Assembly (NCBI RefSeq): GCF_900964775.1
Contig: NC_041827.1
Coordinates: forward strand, 16,860,707 to 16,924,706
DNA length: 64,000 nt
Reading direction: 5' to 3'
Source: Scleropages formosus
Lineage: Eukaryota; Chordata; Actinopteri; Osteoglossiformes; Osteoglossidae
A program made the translations under genes and the position numbers. Below are positions 48,863 through 60,599 of the stretch, piece by piece; within the stretch, counting starts at the first letter, position 1; the number at the start of each line of letters is the position of its first letter. The notes beneath the pieces were generated by a model. That model was given only the letters and a program-made list of their open reading frames with translations, did not search any database and was not told the DNA's origin.

Positions 48863-49066
48863 GGGGGGGGCGCAGTGTGTTTGACCGGGTCCCAGTCTCC
48901 GGTGGGTCTGGGGTTCGAGTCTCACTTGGGGTGCCCTGCAACGAACTGGCGTCCCGTCCTGGGTGTGGCCCCTCCCGCTCCAGCTTTACGCCCTGTGCTG
49001 CTGGGTTAGGCTCTGGCTCCCCATGACCCCGCATGGGACAAGCAGTTTCAGACAATATGTGTTTGT
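48863..49066 (+). repeat. tRNA-derived SINE, family A
   Basis: Head 'gcgcagtgtgtttgaccggg', box B GGGTTCGAGTCTC and end 'gggacaagcagtttcagaca'. It follows a T-run, about 75 bp downstream of the first kctd6 poly(A) signal. Confidence 0.85.
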
Positions 49067-49289
49067 GTTTTTTTTCTTTTATTAATTAACATTATTACAT
49101 TTTTTCAACTGTAAGCAAATATTTGGAATTTTCTTTTTCTTAGAATCTATCAGTTCAGATGAACCTCTTTTTTAGAGAATTAAACTTTACATGTAGGTAT
49201 TGAGCTCATCCCCAACAAACTTTCGGTTTTTGTTTCCATTCTGGTGTCCGTTCCATCTGACTTTCAAAGAGCTGTAGTAGAATCGTGAA

Positions 49290-49360
49290 ATTTACATTTA
49301 CATTTTACATTTATTCATTGAGCAGATGTTTTTCTCCAAAGTGACGTACATCTCAGAGGA
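49290..49360 (-). repeat. SINE tail fragment (family B/C)
   Basis: 'acatttattcattgagcagatg' in two parts (acatttattcatt, gagcagatg) and 'ttttctccaaagtgac', the LINE-like tail only. Confidence 0.6.
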
Positions 49361-49639
49361 AGATACAATGAGTGCATTACATCAACGGAAGGAGGGATTT
49401 GGATACAGGCATGTGATTCTAGAGTACAGTCAATAGAACTGTGAGAACAGTAGAACATGAGAGCTCAGATTGTTTGAAATTCAGTCTAACGCATGCTGCA
49501 TAAAAGACATTCAATTGTCACGAGTTCTATTGTTTGCACTGTTTATGTATAGTGGAAGATAGTTATTTTTATTGTTTGTCTTTGTAGAATATTGCCAATG
49601 TCTGATGTATTTGTATAAAATATTTTGGACTTCACATAT

Positions 49640-50160
49640 TTAATCACATCAGAGATGCTTTCCAGCAAAAGCCCAGGTTTGCATACAAGCGAGCCTCGAA
49701 CCTCCAGGACCAGATGGCATAGGCGGACATCTACACAACCGTGTGTGGTTCCCACTATCCCTGTCCATGAAGGCAATTTTAAACCCGATAGCTGCATCTG
49801 CTGTACAGCCATGATTACATGTGACTCATTCAGACATCCATATGTTGAAAATAAATGAGAGGGTCACTTGCTTGTCTCCGTACGTGACTTATTTTCTACG
49901 CTGCCCCTGTAATCTATATTATGTTGGTGAGACAAAACACCCCTAAAGTCGAGGATTATGGAGCATGAGTGCTTTATTAGGATCAAGGACTCAAAAGCAC
50001 CTGTTTCTAGACACTTTAATGCTGCTAGATGTGATGTCAGAGTCCCTCGCTTTGTGAGCGGCAGGGACACACACCTGCTACAAAGAGAGGCTTGGTATAC
50101 ACACTCAATGAATACACTGCACCCAAATGGCCTTTAATAAAGAAATGGCCTTATACTGTT
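49640..50160 (+). mobile_element. Penelope-like element remnant with GIY-YIG region
   Basis: Frames show RFAYKRASNLQDQM, a Cys-rich linker (SCICCTAMITCDSF, RHPY), then LYYVGETKHPLK and IMEHECFIRIKDSKAPVSRHF, and finally LQREAWYTHSMNTLHPNGL. These match the C-terminal linker and GIY-YIG endonuclease layout of Penelope-like retroelements (CPCGLYYVGKT, RHF, REAWWIHSLNTL-P-GLN). The pieces lie in different frames, so the copy is dead. The reverse transcriptase part upstream was not recognised. Confidence 0.75.
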
Positions 50161-50857
50161 TTTTCAGTCCCCTCTGTTGTAATCCTATTCTTATATTTCA
50201 TTGTTCTTTGTCTCACTCAGTTTGCCCATCACCTGCTGTTATATCTGCATAGATCGTGTTGTTTTGATTATTATTTTTTTTATCAGTATTGGGATCTTTT
50301 GGTAGTCTTCCTTTTTATTCTCAGTGACCATTTTTTTTAAATCTATCTATTGGTTGGTTGGTTATCCATCTTATGACTGTTCTGCAGAATTTCATAAGGT
50401 GTTGTCCATCACAGATATGCGCACACGCTTGAAAAGGATGTATGGCCTCACTGATGTTAATGCGGTTGTATGTGTTCGGTGTGCTTGCCGGTCATCCACC
50501 AGCATGTCTCTGTTATATCTTTTAATACAGCCTGAAACTTACTTTTGAGAACGGTGTTAAGGTAAAACTTATTCAAGGCCTTTTAGCTGCTACTCCTGGT
50601 CTGTGAAAGTCAGGGACTCGGTAGGCCTATTCTAGAAATCTCAGCATGTGGTTCAAAATAATAAGTAAAGGAAGAGAATACAAAAGATATGATATGAGTA
50701 CATGAAGACTAGTAAATGAAAGAAAATAGTAAAAAAGCAGATACATTCCAACAAACAAATTACACAGGGATTTTGTAAATTGGGAAGAGGCTTTACCCCA
50801 TCTCTTTTTTTTGCTGGAATAAAGTCAGCAGGGGGTCTTTGGGACATGGTAGTTCTT
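50161..50857. other. No gene recognised; AT-rich, possibly Penelope 3' flank
   Basis: T-rich to about 50400, then mixed. No exon-like frame and no repeat family I can name. Confidence 0.35.
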
Positions 50858-51062
50858 TACATTTATTTATTTAGTTAGCCCTTTTCTCCATAGCACTTTA
50901 TAATGTTAATCTACCTATAATTGTTTACCTGTTTATACAGCTAAGTAATTTTTACTGGAGCAATTGAGGATAAGGACCTTCCTTAAGGATACTATAGTCA
51001 AAGAGGGGGACTGAACCTGCAATATTTGGGTCTAATAGCAGCAGCACTAACCACTATGCTAC
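50858..51062 (-). repeat. tRNA-derived SINE, family B, near full length
   Basis: Tail 'tttatttatttagttagccc', 'ttgtttacctgtttatacag', 'ggagcaattgagg' and a head with 'actgaacctgcaatatttgg' (box B region) and 'accactatgctacc'. Confidence 0.8.
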
Positions 51063-51895
51063 CTGAACTTTGAATTACATGTTGATTTTTACAGGATCAG
51101 ATGGTACAAGCACTATCACATCTTCATACACAGTATGGCATTCTTCATCCGACTCTTTCTTTCATATTTCTTTCAGCTTTCAGCGTTGTCATGAGTGGGG
51201 CCAGCCTAATTTCATCATCGGTGTCACGGTAACCATCCGATCTGGTCTCATCAGAACGTGATCCATTGCTCCCTCCCCCTTCTATGCCTTTGACATGGTG
51301 TCAAGACTCCTGGGACCAATACCCTCAGTGATCATAAGTCATTTTGACGTACCTGATTGAACTCAGAATACCTGGTAGTAATAACTGCATCAGGCAAGTG
51401 TCCTGAACTGTAAACAGAGAGTCTGTCCACCTGTAAGCTTGTGAAATCTAACCTGTGCATTTCATAATCACATAAACCTCACTGCCAGTGTGTGAAAATT
51501 AGTAATATATTTAAATAGAAATCATAGTTAAGAAATTTTCTTAAATTGTTTTCTAATGATTTTCCTATCCTGAAATAAGTTGGACTCCTCTTTCATTAAT
51601 GAAACATCAATAAATATCTTTATCTTTCTTATTTTATGAAAACACAAAGCGATAGTACAAATGGTAAAAAAGAGAACAATGCAAAGAAGGGGAGAAAAGG
51701 GAATACAAACAAGTTATAATTTAGACAATGAAAAATGAGAAAAAGATTAAATGATTTACAAAGTGTAATAGTTCTATTGCTTTTTTTATTGGCGGAGTCT
51801 TGGATACTAGTAATGAACATTGATTTAATGTGAGAGTGCTATCAAGTCAGGCTTCTGGAGAATTTCCATTCTTGGATATGAAATTTGGTTAACAA
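51063..51895. other. No gene recognised
   Basis: AT-rich. The open frames at 51070-51261 and 51629-51820 have no family features, and the second lies in A/T-rich low-complexity sequence. Confidence 0.4.
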
Positions 51896-52005
51896 TAACA
51901 CACACACACACACTTTCTGACCCGCTTGTCCCATACGGGGTCGCGGGGAACCGGAGCCTATCCTGGCAACACACAAGGCACAAGGCTGGAGGGGGAGGGA
52001 ACACA
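51896..52005 (-). repeat. SINE family A (3' half)
   Basis: A (CA)n run, then 'cccgcttgtcccatacgggg' and 'ggagcctatcctggcaacac'. The tRNA-like head is missing. Confidence 0.75.
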
Positions 52006-52139
52006 GTACTTTTCTCCAGCATTAAATATCCTTATTGTTTCGAAGTGTAAAACTCCGCCCATCTGCTATTTAATCCAATAAAATGTAACATACACTCGAT
52101 GACGTACCACACTTGCTCCGCCCACCCTATTATTTTTTG

Positions 52140-52583
52140 CAGATAGACAGCTTTCTTCACCAGACAGCGAATTCCAGCGGAGCGTATGCGCGCCGAGTGA
52201 ATGTCTCACTATCCTTTTATGGATGCTGGTGAATTTATGCGCAGATAAGTCCCGCCCCTTTATTTGGCACGCACTTCTAAGGCCCGCCCATGTTCTCTCT
52301 CCGTTACGTTTCGAACTCACCCCCACTTTGTGTGCAGCCATTTTGATTCGGTCTCTTTTGGCTTCGGCGGTTCCCGGACCAATTGGTGCGCGCTGGAACG
52401 GGCGCCCGCAGCGGGGATACAGCGACGAGAGGTACTGGCTGATTCCGGCTTCTCACCCTTGGTCTTTCGCTCTTCTATGTCTTGCCACATATCTTACCTG
52501 AGAGTGACGTGAAGTTTGTGGGGGAAGCACGTTACCGGTTTGCTTATTCTCACGATAAAAAAAAGCGACGAAGGATTGTCTAA
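52140..52583 (+). promoter_or_regulatory. Orphan promoter-like region with possible first exon
   Basis: CG-rich stretch including CAGCCATTTTG (near 52336, a common TATA-less start context) and 'ggcgcccgcagcgggg', followed by a strong donor CTAA|GTAAGT (52583/52584). No coding exon of a known gene follows within 11 kb. In human, ACOX2 and FAM107A follow KCTD6, but nothing here identifies either. It could be the leader exon of a gene beyond the right edge. Confidence 0.4.
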
Positions 52584-52993
52584 GTAAGTCTCCTCCTTGG
52601 TTGGTATAATTTAGTGGCTAGTATTTCTGTTCTCGCTGCTAGTGTCTTTTTCGGCATGGCATTAGAGTTAATCTGAAATGTTAATTTTGTCAGGTCGAAT
52701 TAATTTCTGAGAGAAGCTAAGGTGTTCCTCTTGCGTTGCCGTAGCAAGCTTGTTTTTGTTATGTTTCGCGTTGTTAGTGACATACAGCAACTGAGCAAGA
52801 TTTAATTAAGTCAGTAGTTTTCCACGCCACAACCAGTCGAGTTCAGTCAGTGATGCATACGGTAGCTGTGTGGTTACTTGGCTGTGGTTGTTATCAATTT
52901 ATGAGTTTTTCTTGTTCTATTCTGAAGCACTTCAACTCACTGGATCGTCGAACTGTGGTAACTTCACCTATTAAAATTAGTTTCTAATAGATT

Positions 52994-53024
52994 AAAACTA
53001 GTCTCCTATTGGGAGACTAGTTTT
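52994..53024. other. Perfect 13-bp hairpin
   Basis: AAAACTAGTCTCC and GGAGACTAGTTTT flank the loop TATTG. It is followed by CCAATCAGAGC (53032) and an NRF-1-like CGCATGCGC (53055). Function unknown. Confidence 0.6.
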
Positions 53025-53261
53025 GATACAGCCAATCAGAGCCGATATACTGTTACGCATGCGCTTACGGCTAGAGTTCAGCAGATTGGACCTAATTATA
53101 CTTTTTGTCGCATTTTTACCTTTGGTTTGGTGGTGATCAATCATCTCTCTTTAGCTTTCCGTCTTTGCAAAAATGCTGAAAATTGAAATGGTTGGGATTG
53201 GTATTTGTTCTGTAGACAAAATTTTTTTATGATCATGCCTTTCTCCAAGGTGACTTGCTGT

Positions 53262-53452
53262 TATTGCAGCATATTGAGCCTCCACCTTGCACTAAGAGGG
53301 GACCTAGGTTCAAATCGCACCTCTTGCTCTAGTACCTATAACTACAGAACTTAAACTGAACTGCTCCAGTAAAAATACCCAGCCATATAAATGCGTAAAT
53401 GAATCATTGTAACAGTATGTTGCTTTGGAGAAGTGTCTCCAAAATAAATAAA
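53262..53452 (+). repeat. tRNA-derived SINE, family B (degenerate head)
   Basis: Box B AGGTTCAAATCGC, 'gctccagtaaaaatacccag', and tail 'gctttggagaagtgtctcc' with a final 'aaataaataaatg'. Confidence 0.7.
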
Positions 53453-54134
53453 TGTATAATAATATAAAGTACATGCTGCCAAGCTGAGTATAAAATCATA
53501 GTGATCATTTGTGGTTTTCACAGAAGGGTATGAGGTCATTGTTGTCTTCTGTATGGGTTAGGCATTGTGAGGCACTGACATTAACAGCTGCACCATGGTG
53601 CTGTACAGTACTAAGGCACTTATTTATATATTTAAGCTGCAATATTGTTTTTAAATTATTTTTTATTATTGCTTTGCCTAAATAAATGGAGGGATATCTG
53701 TGTTATGTAGCTTTTGCTGGTTATGACTTAGTTGTAAAAGTGACTTTGCAGATAAAAATTAAATTGGAACAGAATTTCCATTTCATTTGTGCTCATAATT
53801 TGAGGACCTAGTGTACACATACTCTGTATACGGATGTTCATTTATGCAGACCTATTTTTTTTTATTATTTTTTTAAATCAGTCAACCTAACATAAGGTTT
53901 CTGTCTCCAGGTATCTTGACTTCACAGGCTGTAAGAGCACCAAATCCAGATTTGAATGTTGTTGAGTATATGCTACAGTTTTGAAAAATTGTGAACCCTT
54001 TGGAATTGTGTGGATTTTTGCATAAATGGCTGAAAGTGTGATCTGATCTTCGTCTAAGTAAGAGTAATACATACAGTATTATGTAGCATATAACATTTAA
54101 GTCCATATGTTTGTTGAACAAATGGTTTAATTGT
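53453..54134. other. No gene recognised
   Basis: AT-rich filler between a SINE and the RTE-like LINE; open frames are short and without family features. Confidence 0.4.
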
Positions 54135-55800
54135 TCAAGGCCGTTGATGCTCGGTGCCGTTGAGTTGATGTCGATTCATGGCGACTCTGTGGATAGTTAT
54201 ACTGAAAAGCATCTGGTCTTCTGCCAACTGGCTAAGGCTTGAAAGTGGGGCATCCATGGCTGTGGTGATTGTCAATCCACCGTGTAGCAGCCCTTCTTCT
54301 ACGTTGACCTTCCACTTTGCCCAGTATGATGTCCTTTTCCATTGACTGTTCTCGCCCCACAATGTGTCTAAAGTAAGAGAGTTGAAGCTGCGTCATCTGA
54401 GCTTCCAGTCTCGTCTTTGGTTTAATCTGCTGCAGTATCCACGCATTTGAGCAGGGTAAATGCGGGATTCTTCACCAGCACCATAGTTCAAAGGTGTTCG
54501 TTTTCTTCCATTCCATCTTCTTCACTATCCAACTCCTGAATCTGTATGATGTGACTGAAGACCATGACTTGAACTAGTCAGACTTTTGTACAGAGTTGCA
54601 TCCCTGCGCTTGAGAATTTTGCCCATACTCTTCTTGGCGGTTTTGCCCAGAGTAATTTCGCGTCGGATTTCCTGACTGCTTGTCACTTCTTTATTGATTA
54701 TTGATCCGAGTAGACTAAAGTTAGCTACTGTCTCTGTTTCTTCTCCATCAAATGTAAAGTCTTCCAGATTTTTAGTTGTGAACAGCTTTGTCGTCTTCAC
54801 ATTGAGATGCAAGTGTATTTTCAAGCTATGTTCTTTGAGCTTGGTGAGCAGATGTCTCAAATTGTCCTCGCTTTCAGCCAGTCTGGTCGTATCGGCATAG
54901 CAAAGATTGCTGAGTCTTCCACCAATTTTCACACCCCATTTGTCTTCATATAGCCCTGCTTCCCTGATGATCTTTTCCGCATATAAATTGAACAGATACG
55001 GAGAGAGCATACAGCCTTGTCTAAGTTACAGCCGTACCAATTTTGAACCATTCCATTTCCTCTTGTCCCGTTTGAACTGTTGCTTTTAGTTGTTGTTGTA
55101 AAGGTTGTGCATGAGAATGACCGGGTGTTCTGGTATACCCATGCTTTGTAACGTAGTTCAGAGTTCCTGATGATTCACGCAATCAAATACCTTTCTGTAG
55201 TTGAAGCAAATGTAGATATCCTTTTGATATTCTTTGGCCTTTTCAAGAATCCATCTCACACTTAAGATGATATCGCTTGTCCCTCACCCTTTCCTGAATC
55301 CTGCTTGCTGTACAGGCAGTTCTTGCCCCAAGCACAGTTGCAGTCTTCACTGAAGGCTCTTGAGTAATATTTTGCTGGCAAGGGGGATCAGGGCGATTGT
55401 GCGATAATTCCCACAGTCGGTCAGGTCACCTTTCTTTAATACTGGTATGAATACATATCTTTTCCAATCTGTTGGACACTATGCTGTATTCCAGATTTCT
55501 TGACAGAGCTTTATTAGTATTGAAACGGCTGTGTCTGACTACTGCAGTAATTCGATGGGAATACCGTCAATTCCAGGTGCCTCCTTCTTTGATGAGGCTT
55601 TTAATGCTGCTTCTGCTACTCTCTCATCACTTGTGGTTCTTGTTTGTGAGGCATAGATGGAAATGCCTGTTGTTCTGCTTGATCTTCATGGTACAGTGAT
55701 GCGGTGTATTCCATCTGTTCTTGATCTCCTCTCCACCAATGAGCATGAGTCTGAGCTTTTTTCAGCATTCTAATTCGAGGTTTGAAGTTCTTCTTTAACT
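54135..55800 (-). mobile_element. RTE/BovB-like LINE, 3' half of the reverse transcriptase plus 3' end
   Basis: Reverse-strand frames give, in order, NYRTIAL, QQAGFRKG-GTSD, VRWILEKAKEYQKDIYICF, RQGC then MLSPYLFNLYAEKIIREAGL, LCYADTTRLAESEDNLRHLL (consensus YADDTTL-AESEE), and FSLLGSIINKEVTSSQEIRR. This order and wording is typical of the RTE clade. The 3' end carries 'gagtcgccatgaatcgacat', a known RTE-type terminal motif. The catalytic YADD reads YADT and several frame breaks are present, so it is inactive. The longest intact frame is 54525-55010. Confidence 0.85.
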
Positions 55801-55829
55801 TGCGTAATTTCATAAGGCTATTGTTAGAA

Positions 55830-56690
55830 AAGGTATATGAACTTTATTTACCAACTAGTGTACCTTCCTTTATTGTCATGAATCATCCAAAGGTTTTTTG
55901 TAGCTGCTGATCGGAGCTATGATACTCTTAGGAGGTGTTTTAACCTGTTCTTCTGTACGAAATTGTTTTAGTTCAGGTTTGTTTTTGGGATGTCTTGAAC
56001 TTCCTGATTCAGATCATACTGCAACATTTCAGTAAAAAGGACTCCGCTGAAAAATACTGAATTTCTGTTGTTTGAACCACTCTGATGTTGATGTACTTGT
56101 TCAGTTTCAGATAATTTTCGTGGCGTGTGATGGAACATCTTTTTGAGTTCTACATCACAGACAGATGTCCTGACATTATGGTGTACAATTTCCTGATAAA
56201 ACTGAGTTCTTTAGTCCCTCTATGATTTCAAGCCTTCTAGGGCCTGAGGCAGCAAAGCTGCTGCCCCACACTATTATACCATTCTTCACAGTTGGGTGAG
56301 AGTTTTTGGTGTTCTTGCTATGCAGTTTGTTTTGTCCAAAAATTGCATTGTACATTTACCAAATTTTTTTTTTTCCTCATTGGTCTACAGAACACTGTTC
56401 CAGTAGTGTTGTGGAACATCTAGGTTGTCTGTTGCAAAGTTGGAGCAATGTTTATTTTAATAAGAGCACTGGTTTCCTCTGTTATCCACCCATGAATACC
56501 ACTCTTGCTCAGTGTTTTTATATTTTAACACTTTTCACATGGATGACACAAAATGCTGACGAATGTTGCAGAAGATGCTATAGGGTGTGATACTGGAGAT
56601 AGAAAGGCAGCAGTTACCCTTAATTACCTTGCCTTATTCTGAAATTGTGTAATCCAGAAACCTGTAAATTGTGACTTGACTATTAGGATA
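55830..56690 (-). mobile_element. Tc1-like DNA transposon remnant
   Basis: The reverse strand has worn transposase blocks: an NSVGQQL--CLRP stretch over the usual (VK-GGGSIM-WG-FAASGPG), followed by a GTKEL/QEI region, on either side of 56200-56300. Ends could not be placed with certainty. Heavily decayed. Confidence 0.5.
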
Positions 56691-57599
56691 AGCCAACTGG
56701 AAGCTGAGGAGAGGAAAACAAAAAAAAATTCCCTAATGCAAAGAATGGGAGAAGAAAAATCTGGGAGTCCAAGTACCATTGCTGGTCACCTATCCTGACA
56801 TTCTGATGTGGCAATAGAAGATGTGTGTGTGCATATGTCTAGCATTAAAAAAAAACATGCATGTTTGTCAAAGCAGAGTTATGGCGTGTGGAAGCTAAAG
56901 CTGTTTTCTGGTCCCATGGTTACAAATCCCATTAATTGAGGTAGGTCGTTGTCTGTTTCCACTCATAGAACCAGAAGGTTGTGGTAGGCAGTCACTGATT
57001 CCCAGAAACAGGTGATATGCCTTGCTGGCAGCAGCACTATAGTGCTGCTGTGTGTGTCGCTTGGAGGCTAGTGTTCCCAGAGCAGCAACAACACGTCAAG
57101 GAAAAAGGAGGGGGAGGGGGGAACCTTGAGTACACCACTTAGGATCAGCTATCGGAATACAAGATTAAAGAAATGGGCTTTGAGTCTTGGAAGATGGTAA
57201 CAGAGTAGACTATGCATTTCAGAATTTAGAGACAGTATTGGGCAATCATTCTGAAACCCACAGTCTGTATATGGATCTCAGGAACTATTACAGAATGCCA
57301 GTTTGGTCAATGGTGAACATGACTTGACATGTAGTTCATGAGGAGATTGACATAAGGTGATGCTAGACTCTTGAGCACCTTGTAATTTAAGAGCAGTATC
57401 TTGAAGTTGTATCTTTGCTCATCTGAGAGTCATTGAAGAGATCCGAGAATCGCAGTAATATGGTAGTATTTCTGGGAGTTGATAAGAATCCTAGGTGGAA
57501 CTTTCTGTACAAGTTGAAGGGTGGAGATGATGTAGGCAGGGCAGCCAGACACCAAGGAATTGTTATAATGAAGGCATGAACTAACATCTCAGTATCCTA
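56691..57599. other. Probably old repeat sequence, family not recognised
   Basis: No coding exon seen. The part from about 57110 continues the style of the neighbouring L2-like LINE and may be its worn 3' region. Confidence 0.3.
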
Positions 57600-57954
57600 T
57601 CCAGAGAGAAACCTCTATAATTTAGAGATGTTCTTCAGTAGCTGTGAGCAAGTTTTCATGGCAGAAGTTATATAAGGATTGTACGACAGCTCTGGGTCAA
57701 AGGGAACACAGATTTCTTGAAGATGATACAGTGGTGAAATTTAGGCCCTTAAGATCCAACAGAGTGGATTTGCTGCTGGGAATTTTTGGCCCCAGTAGCA
57801 TGATCTCCATTTTATCCACATTCAAGATGAGGTAGCTGGCATCCATTCAAGCCTTGATGTCATCAAGGAAGCTAGACAGGTGTTAGTAATGAGCATGTCT
57901 CAAGGCTTAAGGGACAGATAGAGCTGTACATCATTGGCATAGCAGTGGAAATTA

Positions 57955-57999
<45 letters not shown>

Positions 58000-59130
58000 A
58001 CCTACTTTTAACACCTATAAAAAATGGAGCATTGGGTCCAACGCAGAACCCAGAGGTGATGTATAGCAGGGAAAGAGAGCAGTAGTCATACACATTAAAA
58101 TCTGTGTAATCTAGCAGTTAAACCACTTGAGTACAGTACCAGAAAGGCCCAGGCACATCTCTAACCTATGCAACCTGCGCAGGATGCAATGATTGATGGT
58201 GTCAAAGATTGCGGTGATGTCCAGGAAGCTGAGTGCTGTTGGGAAGCCTGCAACAGCTGACAGGAGGGTGATGATGGTGCCTCTAACCAGACTAGTTTGA
58301 TGCAGTGGCGTGGCTGAAATTCAGATTGAAATTCTTTAAACTGATGTTTTGCAGCTAGATATGAGAGGAGCTGCACTGCAACAACCTTTTCTACAATTTT
58401 GGAAATAAAAGGGAGATTATGAATTGGTTTGAAAATGCTGAGAACAGAAGGGACCCAGGGTTATTTTCTTGAGCTGTGGTTTTAGAATCACATTTTTAAA
58501 TGAATCTGGAATGATCTCCAACAGTAGAGGGGCATTAATTATTATGTTAGTATAGGTTTCATGACTGAGGTAATCTTAACATTTGAGAACCTTTGTCAGT
58601 ATGGGGTTCGAGCAGAAGGAATCTGATTTGGATGATAGAATCAGCATGGCCGAAACCTGCTCGACAACCTGATTGAATGATGCAAGGTAGTACTTATGTT
58701 GTGATCTATCACCAGATCTGGCGATGAGCCTGGGATTGTCCTGTTCGGTCCGAAGTCATATAGTGCTCATTTTTGAGTTGAAATGATCCAATAACTCCAT
58801 ATTGGTGAATTCTGGGAGAGTGGTGGCAGTAGGATAATTATGAATTAATCTGGAGATTGTTTGGAATAATGAGTGTCCCATGTTACTGTTCTTGTTGGTA
58901 GTTTTAGTCAATATGTTGACTGAGCTGCAAAAAGACCTTTTCTGGAGCAGATGAATCGGCGCATACCTATTACCCAATGTCACTGATGTGTGCTTAAGCG
59001 CTAGTCTGTGGCCTTCGCAGCACATTGTTTCATTAAACCACAGGCAGCAGTAACCACTTTGGTGCTGTCTTCTCCCATCATTGTTTAAAATCTGACATAC
59101 AAGAGAGGGTTTCACCACGCCAAAGCTGCT
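57600..59130 (-). mobile_element. L2-like LINE, reverse transcriptase part
   Basis: Reverse-strand blocks in order: a region with LPEFTNMELLDHFNSKM (58756-59118 frame), ALSFLDITAIFDTINHCIL (consensus LLDLTAAFDTVDH), LGLSGTVLKWF, then a loop with GSALDPML (GSVLGPLLF), FHCYANDVQLYLSLKP (FHCYADDTQLY), and LNVDK-EIMLLGPK-type sequence near 57780. YADD reads YAND and stops are frequent, so it is dead. A T-run lies at 57957-57993. The probable ORF1 part lies at 60600-61400 beyond two later insertions. Confidence 0.8.
57957..57993 (+). repeat. T-homopolymer inside the L2-like LINE
   Basis: About 36 T, interrupting the reverse transcriptase region close to the YAND motif. Confidence 0.9.
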
Positions 59131-59224
59131 CTTATTTTACTGCAAGTTGAGCTCGTCTTTTTGTTTTGGTTTTTTCCTGCTAATTTTAATGTACATTTGC
59201 AATTTATTTGCTGGATTTAACACA

Positions 59225-59432
59225 CGCGCATACTGTCTGAAACCGCTTGTCCCGAGCGGAGTCGCGGTGAACTGGAGCCTAACCCGGCAACACGGGGCGC
59301 AAGGCCATAGGGAGAGGGGACACACCCAAGACGGGTTGCCAGCCTGTCACAAGGCACCCCAAGCTGGGCTCGAACCCCAGACCCACCAGAATGCAGGGCC
59401 TGGCCAAACGCACCATGCCATCGCACCCTCCA
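59225..59432 (-). repeat. tRNA-derived SINE, family A, full length with target-site duplication
   Basis: Full reverse copy with the box B complement 'gggctcgaaccccag'. It is bounded by the 14-bp direct repeat CTGGATTTAACACA at 59211-59224 and 59433-59446. It inserted between the LINE remnant and the Tc1-like remnant. Confidence 0.92.
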
Positions 59433-59454
59433 CTGGATTTAACACATTGGGGAG

Positions 59455-60565
59455 GAAATGTGCAAAAGTTTGGGCATTCTTCCATTTTATCTGCTGATGG
59501 TATTTTTTGTACATTTTCATAACTTTGACTTCTTAGGCCTTCATCCAAATTAAGTGAAAGTAATTCTAGAGCTTAATCAATCCTTGGACCCTTAATTTCT
59601 CACAGTGTTATGCTGACACTAATCAACTTTGGGCTTCTCTAAGCAGCTGACTGAGGATCTAAAAGATTATTGATTCTGACAAAACAAGGGAAGGCTATAG
59701 AAAATATTTAATGCTTCCTGCTTCCAATTTCCACTATCTGAAATGTCATTAAGTACTGGAAGTTGACGGGTACTGTTGAAATCAAGACAAAACCTGGAAG
59801 AACAAAAATTCCAATGAAACTGCTCATAGATGCTGGTCATCTATGCAAAGCATATCGGTGCAGGGGACCTGCAGGAAGGCTTAGCTGGCATGGGAGTAGT
59901 GCTGCACTGGTTCACTGTGCAGTTTTACTTGCAGAAAAATGATCTGCATGGAAAAGTCATCAGATCGAAACCTTATCTATGATCTCATCTCAAAAATCAA
60001 ACCCTTTGGCTATAATTTCCGAAGGTACATTTAGGCATAAGAGTGCCTTACCAACTCATAAAAATGATCTTGATCTGTTCTGCTCAGGGGTTGTTAGTGC
60101 CAATGGTACAGGAAATATTATTCATTTAGTGGGAAGATTGGTTTTTGCTAAATATCAAAAAATCCTGGAAGTTCATGTTTCACAATAAGTAAAGAAACTG
60201 AATCTGAAAAGAGGCTGGATGTTACAAGAGAATTATCCAAAAAAAATCTCAATCAACAATGAACTATGAAAAAATAAGGTTTTTGGAGTGGCCTTCACAG
60301 TCCCCAGACTTCAGTATTATTGAAAATCTGTGGGTAGATGTAAAACATGCAATGTTTCCAAGATGAGCCAAGAATATTCTTGAAGTAAAAGCATTTTCCA
60401 TAGAAGAAGAAAAATTAGGGAAAATCTTTTTGAATTTTATCTTATTTTACAATTGACACATCAGTAGCTGGCTACAAGAAATGTTTGGAGTCTTTGATTT
60501 TGGTCCAAGGGAGTGTTAAATACTGACTAATTTATGCATACTGCTTTTGACTATTGATAGGGGCC
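59455..60565 (+). mobile_element. Tc1-like DNA transposon remnant
   Basis: About 1.1 kb. It starts with 'tgcaaaagtttgggca', a terminal sequence seen in Tc1-like elements of fish, and ends near 'ggggcccaaagatgaccc'. Plus-strand frames contain QKNDLHGKVIRSKPYL (consensus KNGLHGRVARRKPLL) and, near 60283, LEWPSQSPDFSIIENLWVDVKHAM, given here as two parts: LEWPSQSPDFSII and ENLWVDVKHAM. That is the C-terminal Tc1 transposase block. Frame breaks show an inactive copy. Confidence 0.75.
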
Positions 60566-60599
60566 CAAAGATGACCCTCTTTTTTTTTTTTTTTTAAAA

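Noticed and set aside
48387-49055. 222-codon open frame on the minus strand
   Set aside because: Antisense shadow of kctd6 exon 2 that continues into a SINE.
54525-55010. 161-codon open frame as a host gene
   Set aside because: The peptide is reverse transcriptase of an RTE-like LINE (YADT, AESEDNLRHLL), not a host protein.
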